Origin: Ferdinandcohnia sp036962685
Lineage (GTDB): Bacteria; Bacillota; Bacilli; Bacillales; Bacillaceae_L
DNA: 64,000 bases
Assembly (NCBI RefSeq): GCF_036962685.1
Contig: NZ_JBALOP010000055.1
Coordinates: forward strand, 1 to 64,000
Reading direction: 5' to 3'
Shown one piece after another: positions 49,107-58,633 of the stretch (within the stretch, counting starts at the first letter, position 1; each line of letters begins with the position of its first letter). The position numbers were made by a program, and so were the translations under genes. The notes beneath the pieces were generated by a model. That model was not told the DNA's origin. It ran no database searches and saw nothing but the letters and a program-made list of their open reading frames with translations.

Positions 49107-50810
49107 TTAACTGATATAACGTTCAGCCTTAATGACGGTATTGGCAATTCTCCGTTTCACTTCCACTAAGTTTACAGAACTGCTCATAATTAAGCGACTG
49201 GCTGTTCGAGTAAATAATTCATTATCACCAAGGTGATTAATGATATTCAAGGCCTTGAGGCCTATCTGTTGAGAGATTTCATGGGTATAAACCACTGTAC
49301 AATCATATTTTAGAGAGTTTTGTTTTTGGCCAGTCTTTTGAATGGCTTTTTCGGTTCTTAGTATTGAACTTTCAATTGCATATATAGCAATCGCTAAATC
49401 AGCTAAAAAAGCAGCAGCTTCTTGTTCGACATTAATATTGAATAAGGATTCTTCTTGCATCGATAGGACAGTGGCATGAAATAATTTTTTCATTAATTGC
49501 AATACCTGTTGTTCATGCTGAAGAAGCCCATCTATGACAATATCACCATCTATTTCATCTTCTTCTAATTTCAATGCAGTTGTCGCTATGACGATTCTAT
49601 TAATTTCGTTTGTTCCTTCAAAGATTCTAGTAATCCTAGAATCACGATAAAGTGTTTCAATTTCATATTCCTCCATGTAGCCGTAGCCACCATGAATTTG
49701 TAAGGCCTCGTCAACAACAAAATCTAGAATTTCAGTGGACATGATTTTATTGATCGAGCATTCCATTACATACTGGGATATGATTTTCCCATAGTCATTA
49801 CTGAATTCATTCCTTTTATTGAATCCGTTCTGCATTGAACCCGCCGTTCTATATACCGCACTTTCATTTGCAAATGTTTTAATCACCATATCTGCAATTT
49901 TGTTTTTTATTAAATTGAAATTCGATAGGGGCTGATCAAATTGGAGACGTTCATTGGCATATTTTACAGCTAGTTCAATCGCACGTTTTGCTGTTCCAAG
50001 AGAGGTTGCAGCGATTTTATGACGGCCTATATTTAGAACATTAAATGCAATAATATGCCCTCTTCCTATTTCCCCAATAACATTTTCAACAGGGACCTTT
50101 ACATTGTTTAAGATAAGGGAGCGTGTTGAGGAACCTTTAAGTCCCATTTTCTTTTCTTCAGGACCTGTTGAAACACCTTCATCATTTTTTTCTACAATAA
50201 AAGCGGTAATCTTCTGGCCCTCCACTTTTGCATAAACGATAAAAATATCAGAAAACCCAGAGCTTGTGATCCATTGTTTTTCTCCATTAAGAAGATAATA
50301 GTTTCCACATTCCGATAATAAAGCTGTCGTTTTTAAACTCATGGCATCTGTCCCGGAAGATGGTTCTGTTAGCGCATAAGCTGCAATTTTTTCACCACTT
50401 AAAATTTCAGGAAGGTATTTTAATTTTTGTTCCTTTGAACCAAAATAAGCGATGGGTAATGCACCTATACCTGTTTGACCGCCAAAAGTTATGGAAAACG
50501 AACGACCAACCGCCATTTTTTCAGAAATAATTGTGGCACTTACTTTTCCTAATTCTAGCCCCCCATCCTCAGAAGGGATATCTGCTGCAATAAGACCGAG
50601 TTCCCCGGCTTTTTCCATGAGGATTAATGTTTCTTTAAAGTCTTGTTGTTCAATTTTCTCTAGCTTGGGATGGACTTCGTTCATAACAAATTTGCCTACC
50701 ATGTTCTCTACCATTCTATGTTCATCCGTAAAGTCCTCAGGAGTGAAAACATCAATTGGTAATATCTCGTTGTTCAAGAAACTTGTATTTTTCTGTTTTT
50801 CAATCTTCAT
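49107..50810 (-). CDS. acyl-CoA dehydrogenase, long form
   Basis: About 567 residues, against about 380 in classic acyl-CoA dehydrogenases. The FAD-binding region has AYALTEPSSGTDAMSLKTTA near 145, and the C-terminal helix pair has IHGGYGYMEEYEIETLYRDSR near 375, where the E-Y-E segment contains the likely catalytic Glu. About 170 extra residues follow, as in the FadE-type (YusJ-like) enzymes of Bacillus. It oxidises acyl-CoA to enoyl-CoA with an electron-transfer flavoprotein. ATG at 50810 follows GGGAG. It overlaps the upstream thioesterase by about 11 bases. Confidence 0.92.
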   Translation of the reverse strand: MKIEKQKNTSFLNNEILPIDVFTPEDFTDEHRMVENMVGKFVMNEVHPKLEKIEQQDFKETLILMEKAGELGLIAADIPSEDGGLELGKVSATIISEKMAVGRSFSITFGGQTGIGALPIAYFGSKEQKLKYLPEILSGEKIAAYALTEPSSGTDAMSLKTTALLSECGNYYLLNGEKQWITSSGFSDIFIVYAKVEGQKITAFIVEKNDEGVSTGPEEKKMGLKGSSTRSLILNNVKVPVENVIGEIGRGHIIAFNVLNIGRHKIAATSLGTAKRAIELAVKYANERLQFDQPLSNFNLIKNKIADMVIKTFANESAVYRTAGSMQNGFNKRNEFSNDYGKIISQYVMECSINKIMSTEILDFVVDEALQIHGGYGYMEEYEIETLYRDSRITRIFEGTNEINRIVIATTALKLEEDEIDGDIVIDGLLQHEQQVLQLMKKLFHATVLSMQEESLFNINVEQEAAAFLADLAIAIYAIESSILRTEKAIQKTGQKQNSLKYDCTVVYTHEISQQIGLKALNIINHLGDNELFTRTASRLIMSSSVNLVEVKRRIANTVIKAERYIS

Positions 50811-51234
50811 GAACATATCTCCCTACAGTATCAGCCTTTAGAATCATCCTTGCACGGATATCATCAGGGATTGGATGAGCCTTTGGCTTTTCTTTAAAAG
50901 AGGTCCATGCTCGCACTTCGTATCCTTCAGCAGCAATTTTGTCCCCTTTTTCAAATACATGCTTTATTCTAAAAGCTTTGTTATATAATTCTTCTACATA
51001 GCTTTTGACCGTCACGTGATCCTCAAATAATAGCGGCATATTAAATCGACAATTCGCCTCTAATAATGGTACCCCGATTTGCTGTTCGGCAAAAAGTTGG
51101 GAAGCAGGAAGACCTATCGCTGAAAAGTACTCATGTGTAGCTTCATCCATCCATTTATAAAAGTTAGGATAAAAGACAATTCCAGCAGCGTCTGTGTCAC
51201 CCCAGCGTACTTGAAATGAATAGTTATTTTTCAT
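50800..51234 (-). CDS. 4HBT hotdog acyl-CoA thioesterase
   Basis: A 144-residue hotdog protein. VRWGDTDAAGIVFYPNFYKW near residue 9 includes the catalytic Asp of the 4-hydroxybenzoyl-CoA thioesterase/YbgC group. It hydrolyses acyl- or aroyl-CoA and may recycle CoA in this pathway. It lies between the acyl-CoA synthetase (6 bases away) and the acyl-CoA dehydrogenase. The partial gene at the right end of the window encodes a homologue of its C-terminal part. Confidence 0.88.
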   Translation of the reverse strand: MKNNYSFQVRWGDTDAAGIVFYPNFYKWMDEATHEYFSAIGLPASQLFAEQQIGVPLLEANCRFNMPLLFEDHVTVKSYVEELYNKAFRIKHVFEKGDKIAAEGYEVRAWTSFKEKPKAHPIPDDIRARMILKADTVGRYVHED

Positions 51235-51240
51235 TGAATT

Positions 51241-52809
51241 TCACCTTTCTGTATTAATAATCGGTTCATTTTCCTGTGCATTTATTATGTCACGAAGTTT
51301 TAACTTTTGAATTTTTCCGCTTGCAGTAACCGGAAAATTTGTTGTGAAAACGATTTTTTCTGGAACTTTATATTTTGCTATATTTTCCATTAGGTACTTT
51401 TTGATTTCTTCTTCACTGCTTTCGATACCATTTTTTAATTTAACTACTGCACATACGATTTCTCCCATCGTCGAATCAGGTATCCCTACAACGGCAGATT
51501 CAATTACTTTTGGATTCTTTGCCAGTACAGCTTCAATTTCTTGGGGATAAATATTAAAGCCTCCCCGAATAATCATTTCTTTTTTTCTGCCGACAAATTT
51601 TAAATATCCATGATCCGTTAACACCCCTAGATCGCCCGTATAATACCATCCATCTTCATCGATTACAGCAGAAGTCTCTTCGGGCATTCCATAATATCCT
51701 TTCATTAATCCAAAGCTTTTTATCGCAATTTCTCCTATTTCTCCAACAGAAACTTCTGATCGATCATCATTCACTATCCTCAACTCAACCCCTGGAATCG
51801 ACTTTCCAAGTGTCTCAAGTATATTTCTTTCTTCATCATGATAGGCTGTCAATGTGACAGTGGCAGTCTCTGTAATACCAAATGATTGACAGAGATTCAT
51901 ACCCAATCGATCGCGAATTTCTTTCACTTTCAAAGGAGGAATAGGTGATGCCCCCACAATTCCTGTTCTTAAAGAAGAGAGATTGAACCGATTTAAATTT
52001 TCTTTCTCTAGTAATTTTATAAACATGGCTGGGACGCCATGAAGGATCGTAACATTCTCTTTTTCTATTAATGTAAGAACTTCGTTTGGCAAAAACCTTT
52101 CAAGCAAAATGATTCTAGCTCCTACAAATACCGCACAAAACAAATTTACAGCCATTCCAAAGATGTGGAACAAAGGCGCAGGCAGAATGAGAACATCTTG
52201 TTCAGAACAGTGTAGCTCAGAAGCAATTGTAACCGCTGATTGGACGACACCACGATGGGTAATCATCACCCCTTTCGGCACGCCAGTGGTTCCTGAAGTG
52301 TATAAAATACAAAAGATATCGTTATCAACGTCGATCCTAGTTTCTTCTATTTTATATTCCTCATCAGTTATTAACTCTTGATAAGATGTAAGCCCATCCC
52401 TATCAAACCTAACGGTAATTATATCTGGTACAATAAACAAAGCGTCTTTTATACCGAAATTTTTATCAAACTCATCTGTAACAAAAGCCATTTTGGGCTT
52501 TGAATTCATTAAGATGTGTTGAATTTCGTATGCTTTATATTTAGGATTAAAAGGAACGATTATGGCCCCAATTTTCGCTGCGGCAAAATATATTACAATG
52601 GTTTCATACCAGTTTGGAAGGGCGATAGCCAGCCGCTCCCCTTTGCTGATTCCGAGTCTAGAGAGTGTAGCTGCAAGTCTATCAGCGTCTTGTTTGATTT
52701 CACCATATGTTATCCGTTTATTTGTATCAAAAATGGCTTCTTCATCAATAAATTTATTTGCCGTCTGTTCCAAAAGACTGTATACAGATAAAAACGTTGA
52801 ATCCTTCAA
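51241..52809 (-). CDS. acyl-CoA synthetase (AMP-forming), copy 1
   Basis: About 522 residues, ANL superfamily. The AMP-binding P-loop is ILYTSGTTGVPKGVM near 165, A5 is SFGITETATV near 311, A7 is YYTGDLGVL near 396, A8 is GRKKEMIIRGGFNIYPQEIE near 415, and the C-terminal catalytic Lys lies in PVTASGKIQKLKLR near 500. It activates a carboxylic acid with ATP and CoA. The closest relative in the window is the copy at 61918-63492, with the same motif forms. The start is TTG at 52809 following GGGAGTGGG. It leads the operon with the thioesterase, acyl-CoA dehydrogenase and thiolase. Confidence 0.9.
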   Translation of the reverse strand: MKDSTFLSVYSLLEQTANKFIDEEAIFDTNKRITYGEIKQDADRLAATLSRLGISKGERLAIALPNWYETIVIYFAAAKIGAIIVPFNPKYKAYEIQHILMNSKPKMAFVTDEFDKNFGIKDALFIVPDIITVRFDRDGLTSYQELITDEEYKIEETRIDVDNDIFCILYTSGTTGVPKGVMITHRGVVQSAVTIASELHCSEQDVLILPAPLFHIFGMAVNLFCAVFVGARIILLERFLPNEVLTLIEKENVTILHGVPAMFIKLLEKENLNRFNLSSLRTGIVGASPIPPLKVKEIRDRLGMNLCQSFGITETATVTLTAYHDEERNILETLGKSIPGVELRIVNDDRSEVSVGEIGEIAIKSFGLMKGYYGMPEETSAVIDEDGWYYTGDLGVLTDHGYLKFVGRKKEMIIRGGFNIYPQEIEAVLAKNPKVIESAVVGIPDSTMGEIVCAVVKLKNGIESSEEEIKKYLMENIAKYKVPEKIVFTTNFPVTASGKIQKLKLRDIINAQENEPIINTER

Positions 52810-52852
52810 TATACACCCACTCCCTCTACCTCCATTTCGGAAGGTTGATAAA

Positions 52853-52891
52853 AATAAAGTATCCGGATAGTTCGTTTTCGGATACTTTATT
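52853..52891 (-). terminator. terminator after the enoyl-CoA hydratase
   Basis: AATAAAGTATCCG and CGGATACTTTATT form a 13-bp stem with T-rich flanks on both strands. It separates the hbd-ech pair from the downstream acyl-CoA synthetase operon. Confidence 0.85.
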
Positions 52892-52920
52892 TTCATTTAT
52901 TTGTTTTTGAATTCAGTAGT

Positions 52921-53700
52921 TTACTTTCCAGCAAAAACTGGTTTTCGTTTTTCAACAAACGCCCGAAGACCTTCTTCCCGATCTTCTGTTGAAAACGCAT
53001 TAGCAAAACAAGAACTTTCTATAATTAATCCTGATTCAAGATCTGTGTTGCCGCCTGTATTTACCGCTTGTTTCACCATTTGAAGAGCAACTGGTGGTTT
53101 TTGTGCCAACTTATTAGCCCAATCCATTGCAGTCTCAAGTAATTCCTCCTTAGGAACGACTTTATTGACAATGTGCAGCTCCAATGCACGATGAGCATCA
53201 AACATTTCACCGAAATAGAGAAGTTCTTTTGCAATTCCTTGACCCACTATTCGTTGTAATCGTTGTGTTCCGCCTCCGCCAGGTATAATACCAAGCCCCA
53301 CTTCAGGGAAAGCAAATTTTGCTTTTTCGGAACTTATTCTTAAATCGCATGCCAGAGCAAGCTCTAGGCCTCCCCCAAGTGCAAGTCCATTTAATGCTGC
53401 GATGACAGGCTTTGTCAGATTTTCAATTTTTGAAAAAACAAGTCTTGAGCTTTTATTCATTTTATTAATGCCGACTAGATCAAGATTTGCCATCTCATTA
53501 ATATCTGCACCTGCTACAAATGCTTTTTCTCCACTGCCAGTAAGAACAATTGACCGCACTTCATCATTTGCTTCAAGCTCATCAAATAACGTTGCTAATT
53601 CTTGAAACACCTTCGTACTTAAAGGATTGACCGGTGGACGATTTATTGTCACTACCGCTACATGATTTTCAATATCACAAAGTAAAAATTCAAAACTCAA
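52921..53700 (-). CDS. enoyl-CoA hydratase/isomerase
   Basis: A 259-residue crotonase. The oxyanion hole is formed by GEKAFVAGADI near 60 and ALNGLALGGGLELALACDLR near 98. The catalytic glutamates are in ELAL (near 111) and FPEVGLGIIPGGGGTQRL (near 130). It hydrates trans-2-enoyl-CoA. TTG start after GGGAGGCG. It follows the 3-hydroxyacyl-CoA dehydrogenase by 18 bases, with which it is cotranscribed. Confidence 0.93.
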   Translation of the reverse strand: MSFEFLLCDIENHVAVVTINRPPVNPLSTKVFQELATLFDELEANDEVRSIVLTGSGEKAFVAGADINEMANLDLVGINKMNKSSRLVFSKIENLTKPVIAALNGLALGGGLELALACDLRISSEKAKFAFPEVGLGIIPGGGGTQRLQRIVGQGIAKELLYFGEMFDAHRALELHIVNKVVPKEELLETAMDWANKLAQKPPVALQMVKQAVNTGGNTDLESGLIIESSCFANAFSTEDREEGLRAFVEKRKPVFAGK

Positions 53701-53718
53701 TATATTCGCCTCCCTTAA

Positions 53719-54573
53719 TTATTCGTAATCGTAAAATCCAGCACCCGTTTTCTTCCCATGTCTTCCTGCTCTTATCAATTGTTTTAATAGAAGTGGTGGT
53801 GCAAAATAGTCATCGTTAAATTCATCTTTAAAATATTCCATTACATGGTAACCAATATCCACCCCAGCAAAGTCTTGAAGTTCAAAAGGTCCCATTGGAT
53901 AATTAAGGCCTAGCTTAACTGCTTTATCAATATCTTCATAAGAAGCAACGCCTTCTTGGACAAGTTTAATTGCTTCAATAAATTGTGGAGTCATAATCCG
54001 ATTGACTATAAATCCAGGTGAATCCTTCTTTACCTCTACTGATTCTTTTGATAGTTTCTTAGATAACGCTTTCAATTCTTGGACTGTTTCATCACTTGTT
54101 TTATAGCCTCGTACTACTTCTACTAATCTCATTAGCTGTGCTGGATTAAAAAAGTGCATACCTGCAACAAGCTCTGGTCTGTTGGTTGCAGCGGCAATTT
54201 CTGTAATGGACATTGAGGACGTATTAGTTGCTAGTATTACGCCTTCACGAACGATTTGATCAAGTTGAGCAAACACTTCTCTTTTTAAATCTAGATCCTC
54301 TAGCACCGCTTCAATAACGATGTCAACTTCCTTCAAATCTTCTAAGTGAGTAGTTGTTTGAATACGTCCCAAAGCTTCTTGTTTCTGGGCTTCCGTTAGT
54401 TTTCCTCTTGCAACACTTTTTTCCATAAATTTGTTCATTCGATTTAAAGCACCTTCTAAAAAGCGCTCTTCAATATCACTTAGAATAACATTAAATCCAT
54501 TCATCGCTGCAAGGTTGGCGATACCAGCTCCCATTGACCCGGCTCCCACAACACCTATAGTCTTAATTGCCAT
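53719..54573 (-). CDS. 3-hydroxyacyl-CoA (3-hydroxybutyryl-CoA) dehydrogenase
   Basis: About 284 residues, short single-domain form. NAD-binding GVVGAGSMGAGIANLAA lies near residue 7. The catalytic pair is the His of GMHFFNPAQLMRLVEVV near 138 and the Glu in the same segment. The C-terminal dimerisation part holds LGLNYPMGPFELQDFAGVDI. It oxidises 3-hydroxyacyl-CoA to 3-oxoacyl-CoA. The ATG at 54573 follows AAGGAG. First gene of a two-gene operon with the enoyl-CoA hydratase. Confidence 0.94.
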   Translation of the reverse strand: MAIKTIGVVGAGSMGAGIANLAAMNGFNVILSDIEERFLEGALNRMNKFMEKSVARGKLTEAQKQEALGRIQTTTHLEDLKEVDIVIEAVLEDLDLKREVFAQLDQIVREGVILATNTSSMSITEIAAATNRPELVAGMHFFNPAQLMRLVEVVRGYKTSDETVQELKALSKKLSKESVEVKKDSPGFIVNRIMTPQFIEAIKLVQEGVASYEDIDKAVKLGLNYPMGPFELQDFAGVDIGYHVMEYFKDEFNDDYFAPPLLLKQLIRAGRHGKKTGAGFYDYE

Positions 54574-54648
54574 CATCCCATCTCCTTAAAAGCTATTATA
54601 ATAATTTTCTGTAAACTTATTATAGCTTTAAACGGTACCTATTTAGTA

Positions 54649-54663
54649 CCTACACGATGTAGG
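54649..54663. promoter_or_regulatory. palindromic candidate operator before the hydroxyacyl-CoA dehydrogenase
   Basis: CCTACACGATGTAGG is a perfect inverted repeat (CCTACA/TGTAGG around three bases). A minus-strand TATAAT lies about 25 bases downstream toward the gene. It sits between the operon and the broken regulator gene, so it could be the site of that or another regulator. Confidence 0.45.
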
Positions 54664-54748
54664 AAAAACCTTGCTATTATTCATCAAATTTATGGTTAAA
54701 TCATTTTTTTACTCATATTAATCGTAAACTGCAAACGATAAAAAATTT

Positions 54749-56983
54749 TTATTTTGAATATAATAATGTATTTCGTTCTATTTCTTTCCCATACATATCA
54801 TACAGTTTAAATGCCATCATTAAATTAAACCGTACTTCGGCATCGCTGAGTTGGATGTCTAAGAGAGATTCAATTTTTTCAATTCGATAAAGTAAGGAAC
54901 TTCTATGAATGAACAGTTCCTCTGCAGTATTTTTGATATTGCCATTATTTTGAAGAAATGCATGCAGGGTGTTTAATAAATCTGTCGTCTTCCCTTCGGA
55001 ATAAAAAATCAATGGGCCAAGCTGATTGTTGACAAATAAATCAACCGCTGTGGAATAATTTAAATGGTGAAGGACTGTATATGACCCAAGTTCACTAAAT
55101 AAGGAAAAACCTAAATAATCTAACCTGCTTTTTAAAATATTTAATGCCTGAATAGCTTACTGGTAACTAATATAATAATCATTGATATTTTCCGTCTTAT
55201 CCCCTACACCCATTAATACTTTACACTGGACAGTTGTTTCTTTTGCCCAATTATTTATTCGTTCATAAAGGGTATTCCAGTATTTTTTTGAGAGATTGTT
55301 TTCATCTTTTAACGGTACAACCAGTATATATTTTTCATCGTGATTACCAGTTAAAATAGATGAGTCAAATTCTAGTAGATTCGATTTTATAGAATCCCAA
55401 ATGATGTTTTTCTTCTCCTGTTGATCAAAAAGGTTGCTGTCGATTATTTCCTTTTGATCAAGTGAAATGGAAAGAACAGCGAGATAATGGATTTGTAACA
55501 GATTCCATTGAAAAAGGCTGGCATATTGAAAAATGCCATCTTCTTCTTCGATTTTTTCCACTAACAATCTGCTAAAAAAACTATCTTTTGCTTGTTCATT
55601 TGCGTCTAACACTAGTTTTTGCTTAATAAATTGGATCGAACATATATTTCGTGCAACTTCAATTGTTAAGCGGTCAATTTCATCCATTTCCTGTTCCTGG
55701 CTTTGTACTGCCAGATACCCAAGTAATCTTCCTCCTCCATTAATCATCCAAAGGGTAATTAAATCTAAACTATTCGGAACTTGGATCGTAAAATAATCAA
55801 GACCTTTTGATGTTCCTTTCCCTGTTCTCGCTATTTCAGTAATTTGTTCTAAATAGCTTTCATTTTCCTGATGTGGTTCGATTCCAACAGAAATTGGTCG
55901 TAGAAAACGGTCAAATAATAGTACTTGGTTATGAAATAGGTTTGATAACATGCTCGTAATCCCATCAAAGTTGTCCTCCTCAATTGTTTCCTTTACAAGG
56001 GATTGTTGATAGTCTAATAGAAATTGAAGACGGTTTTTCTGCTGTTTCTCATTGTTAAATAGCCTTGCATTTTCCAAAACCGCCGCAATTAGGTTGGACA
56101 AAAGCTCTAACATTCTCAAGTCATTTTCTGTAAAAACTACCTCTTTATTATTTACAATATGTAAGACACCAATTGTCTTTAAATCAATAACAATTGAGAC
56201 TGATAATTGTGTTCCACCTGGTTTCTCCAAATAAGGAAAGTATTTATTCAAATGATAATTTTCTTCAATCACGATCCTTTTTGAATGCTTCATCAATCCA
56301 TAGGATGGGGGTTGGAAATCAAAACAGTTCTCCTTTTCGTTATATAAATAAATACAGGCAAAATCTGCATTTGTTCCTTTCCCTGCTCTTAAGTTGATCT
56401 CCTCTACGTGTTTTTCTAATGGGGCATTAAGTGATAGATTTTTGCTAATCCATTCAATCCCTTTAATTTTATTTAACTCTAGGTTTTTTTCACGTGCCAT
56501 CGACATGGCTACTGCAATATCTTTCCCAAATTCCTCGAACGGTGCTTCCATTTCTAGCAAAGGAACATAATTCAAAAATCCAACAATACAAAATCCATAT
56601 TGAAAATTATTATAGTTAAATGGTACCGTAAACCAAGTTTTAACATTAGCTTGTTTTAGGATTTTAGAAAGCATACAAAGCTCTGGCGGATCTCCGTTCT
56701 CAATGGTTAAACTTAGGCTTAATAATTTTGTTGAACATTGATTAATAGGCAGTGGAAAATAATCTGTCACAGCCGGTATATTTCCACTCCATGCTTTTGG
56801 AAGAAAAACTCCATCTTCATTTAGGATGACTCCAACAAAGTCACAGTATAATTCCGACCGAAAACTTTCTGTTAAATATTGGAGAACTTCTTCTTCTGTG
56901 TCAAATTTTATCAGGTGTCTTGCCGTAGAGCGTAAGTGATTCTCTAATTTTCTCATTAATTTTTCTTTTTTATCGATGGTCAC
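54749..56983 (-). pseudogene. PucR/CdaR-type regulator with GAF domains, interrupted by TAA
   Basis: One frame of 745 codons, cut by a single in-frame TAA at 55157-55159. Before it are 608 residues: GAF-like sensory regions at about 15-160, 190-310 and 320-450, then a CdaR-type alpha/beta region near 470-605. After it come about 135 residues ending in the PucR helix-turn-helix (NIKNTAEELFIHRSSLLYRI). Sequence on both sides of the TAA reads on without loss (ISYQ, stop, AIQALNILKSRLDYLG). The full product would be a ligand-sensing transcriptional activator of the neighbouring operons. As it stands, the DNA-binding domain is not translated unless there is readthrough or a sequencing error. GTG start after AAAAAGGAG. 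Confidence 0.82.
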
Positions 56984-57082
56984 AGTGGCAGCTCCTTTTT
57001 ACTTATAGTAGTTATATTTTATAAGTAATATATCGAATTTGCAAAATATTAAAACTATTATTAAATCTTTATTTGACTCAAA

Positions 57083-57112
57083 AAGCCCCAAGGTTTTAAA
57101 ACCCTGGGACTT
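57083..57112 (-). terminator. terminator after livF
   Basis: AAGCCCCAAGGTTTT and AAAACCCTGGGACTT form a 15-bp imperfect stem. On the minus strand it ends GGGGCTTTTTG. It closes the transporter operon. Confidence 0.85.
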
Positions 57113-57131
57113 AATAGTTAAACTTTAATTG

Positions 57132-57857
57132 TTATGCTCCGGTTTTGATCCCTAAGTAAGCGGACATAACCTGAGGATTGCTGCTTATTTCTTGACTAGT
57201 TCCATCTAAAATAATTTTTCCTTGTTCTAAAACATATGCTCTGTCTGCTGTTTTAAGGGCAGCCTTTACATTCTGTTCTACTAAAACCACCATTGTTCCT
57301 AACGTTTCTTTAATAACCACAAGCGTCTCCAAAATTTCATTAACAATTTTAGGAGCAAGGCCCATGGATGGTTCATCCAATAAAATAACCTTTGGATTTG
57401 ACATCAAGCCTCTTCCAATTGCGAGCATTTGCTGCTCGCCACCGCTTAGATTCCCTCCAAGATTGTTCAAATGTTTGTCTAGGTTTGGAAACATAGAAAG
57501 TATCTGATCTAGATTTTCTTTCGCATGCTTTTTCTCTTTAAAATATTTGGAGTACATTCCAAGCATTAGGTTTTCCTTCACTGTTAGATTTGGAAAAACT
57601 TGCCGACCCTCAGGTACGAGACTTAAACCTTTTCCTACGACTTTATGGGCGGGAGAGCCACCAATCACTTCATCGTGAAGAACAACAGTTCCAGCGGACG
57701 GACGATAGAGACCTGCCAACGTATTTAAAAGGGTACTCTTCCCAGCTCCATTTGCACCGATTATTGCAACAATTTCACCTGGTTCAACGTGAAAGCTTAC
57801 ATCGTGAAGGATTTGGATTTTACCGATATGAGTAGATACATTTTCAACGTTTAACAT
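57132..57857 (-). CDS. livF: LivF-type ABC transporter ATPase
   Basis: A 241-residue ATPase. Walker A is IIGANGAGKSTLLNT near 34, the signature LSGGEQQMLAIGRGLM near 134 and Walker B VILLDEPSMGLAP near 156, followed by VVLVEQNVKAAL. The LVPEGRQVFPNLTV segment is typical of LivF. With LivG it energises import by the two permeases. Its start abuts the livG stop (one base shared), so coupled. Substrate of the system may be a branched-chain amino acid or, by context, another organic acid. Confidence 0.92.
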   Translation of the reverse strand: MLNVENVSTHIGKIQILHDVSFHVEPGEIVAIIGANGAGKSTLLNTLAGLYRPSAGTVVLHDEVIGGSPAHKVVGKGLSLVPEGRQVFPNLTVKENLMLGMYSKYFKEKKHAKENLDQILSMFPNLDKHLNNLGGNLSGGEQQMLAIGRGLMSNPKVILLDEPSMGLAPKIVNEILETLVVIKETLGTMVVLVEQNVKAALKTADRAYVLEQGKIILDGTSQEISSNPQVMSAYLGIKTGA

Positions 57858-58633
57858 TAAACGGCCTCCTCCCCTAAATAGGCAGCAATCACCTTTTCAT
57901 TTTTTTGGATTTCTTCTGGTGTCCCTTCCGCAATTTTCTTTCCAAAATCAATGACGACGATTCGATCAGCCAGTTCCATGACAGTTGTCATCTTATGTTC
58001 AACGAATAAAAAAGAACAACCCTTCTTTTTAAACTCTTGAATATAGCCGGCCATTTTATTTGTCTCCGTATCATTTAATCCAGCCATTGGTTCATCTAAC
58101 ATAATAAATTCAGGTTCATAGACAAGTGCCCTTGCAAATTCCAATTGTTTTTGCTGCCCGAATGATAATTGCCCTGCTTTTTCATATATTAAATCCTCTA
58201 GTTCAACCATTTTAATCAATCTTAATGCCATTTGATAGGCAAGTTTTTCGTCCTTTTTAATACGTGGTAGGCGGAATGCTGCATTAAGAACATTCGTTTT
58301 CAACTTAACATGGGCTCCCATCATGACATTTTCAAGCACTGTCATATTTTCAAAGATTTGTAGATTTTGAAACGTCCTTGAGATTCCCATTTGTGCCAAG
58401 GTTGAAATCTTTTTTCCTGTTAAGTTCTCGCCTTTGAAAAAAACCTCTCCAGTTGTCGGAGGAATAAAACATGAAATCATATTGAACAATGTGGTCTTTC
58501 CAGCGCCATTTGGCCCAATAACCGCCACCACTTCTCCAGGCTTGACATGAAATTCAACATCTGAAACGGCCGTAACTCCACCAAATTGTTTTGTTAGCCC
58601 CTTTACCTCTAGTAAATTTGACATGTTAAGCAC
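57857..58633 (-). CDS. livG: LivG-type ABC transporter ATPase
   Basis: A 258-residue ATPase. Walker A is VIGPNGAGKTTLFNMIS near 37, followed by the LivG-type ISRTFQNLQIFENMTVLENVM near 84. The signature is LSFGQQKQLEFARAL near 153 and Walker B FIMLDEPMAGLND near 174. C-terminal VIAAYLGEE is the LivG/BCA_ABC_TP_C tail. It overlaps the livM stop by eight bases. The start may be the internal ATG four codons later. Confidence 0.92.
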   Translation of the reverse strand: MLNMSNLLEVKGLTKQFGGVTAVSDVEFHVKPGEVVAVIGPNGAGKTTLFNMISCFIPPTTGEVFFKGENLTGKKISTLAQMGISRTFQNLQIFENMTVLENVMMGAHVKLKTNVLNAAFRLPRIKKDEKLAYQMALRLIKMVELEDLIYEKAGQLSFGQQKQLEFARALVYEPEFIMLDEPMAGLNDTETNKMAGYIQEFKKKGCSFLFVEHKMTTVMELADRIVVIDFGKKIAEGTPEEIQKNEKVIAAYLGEEAV

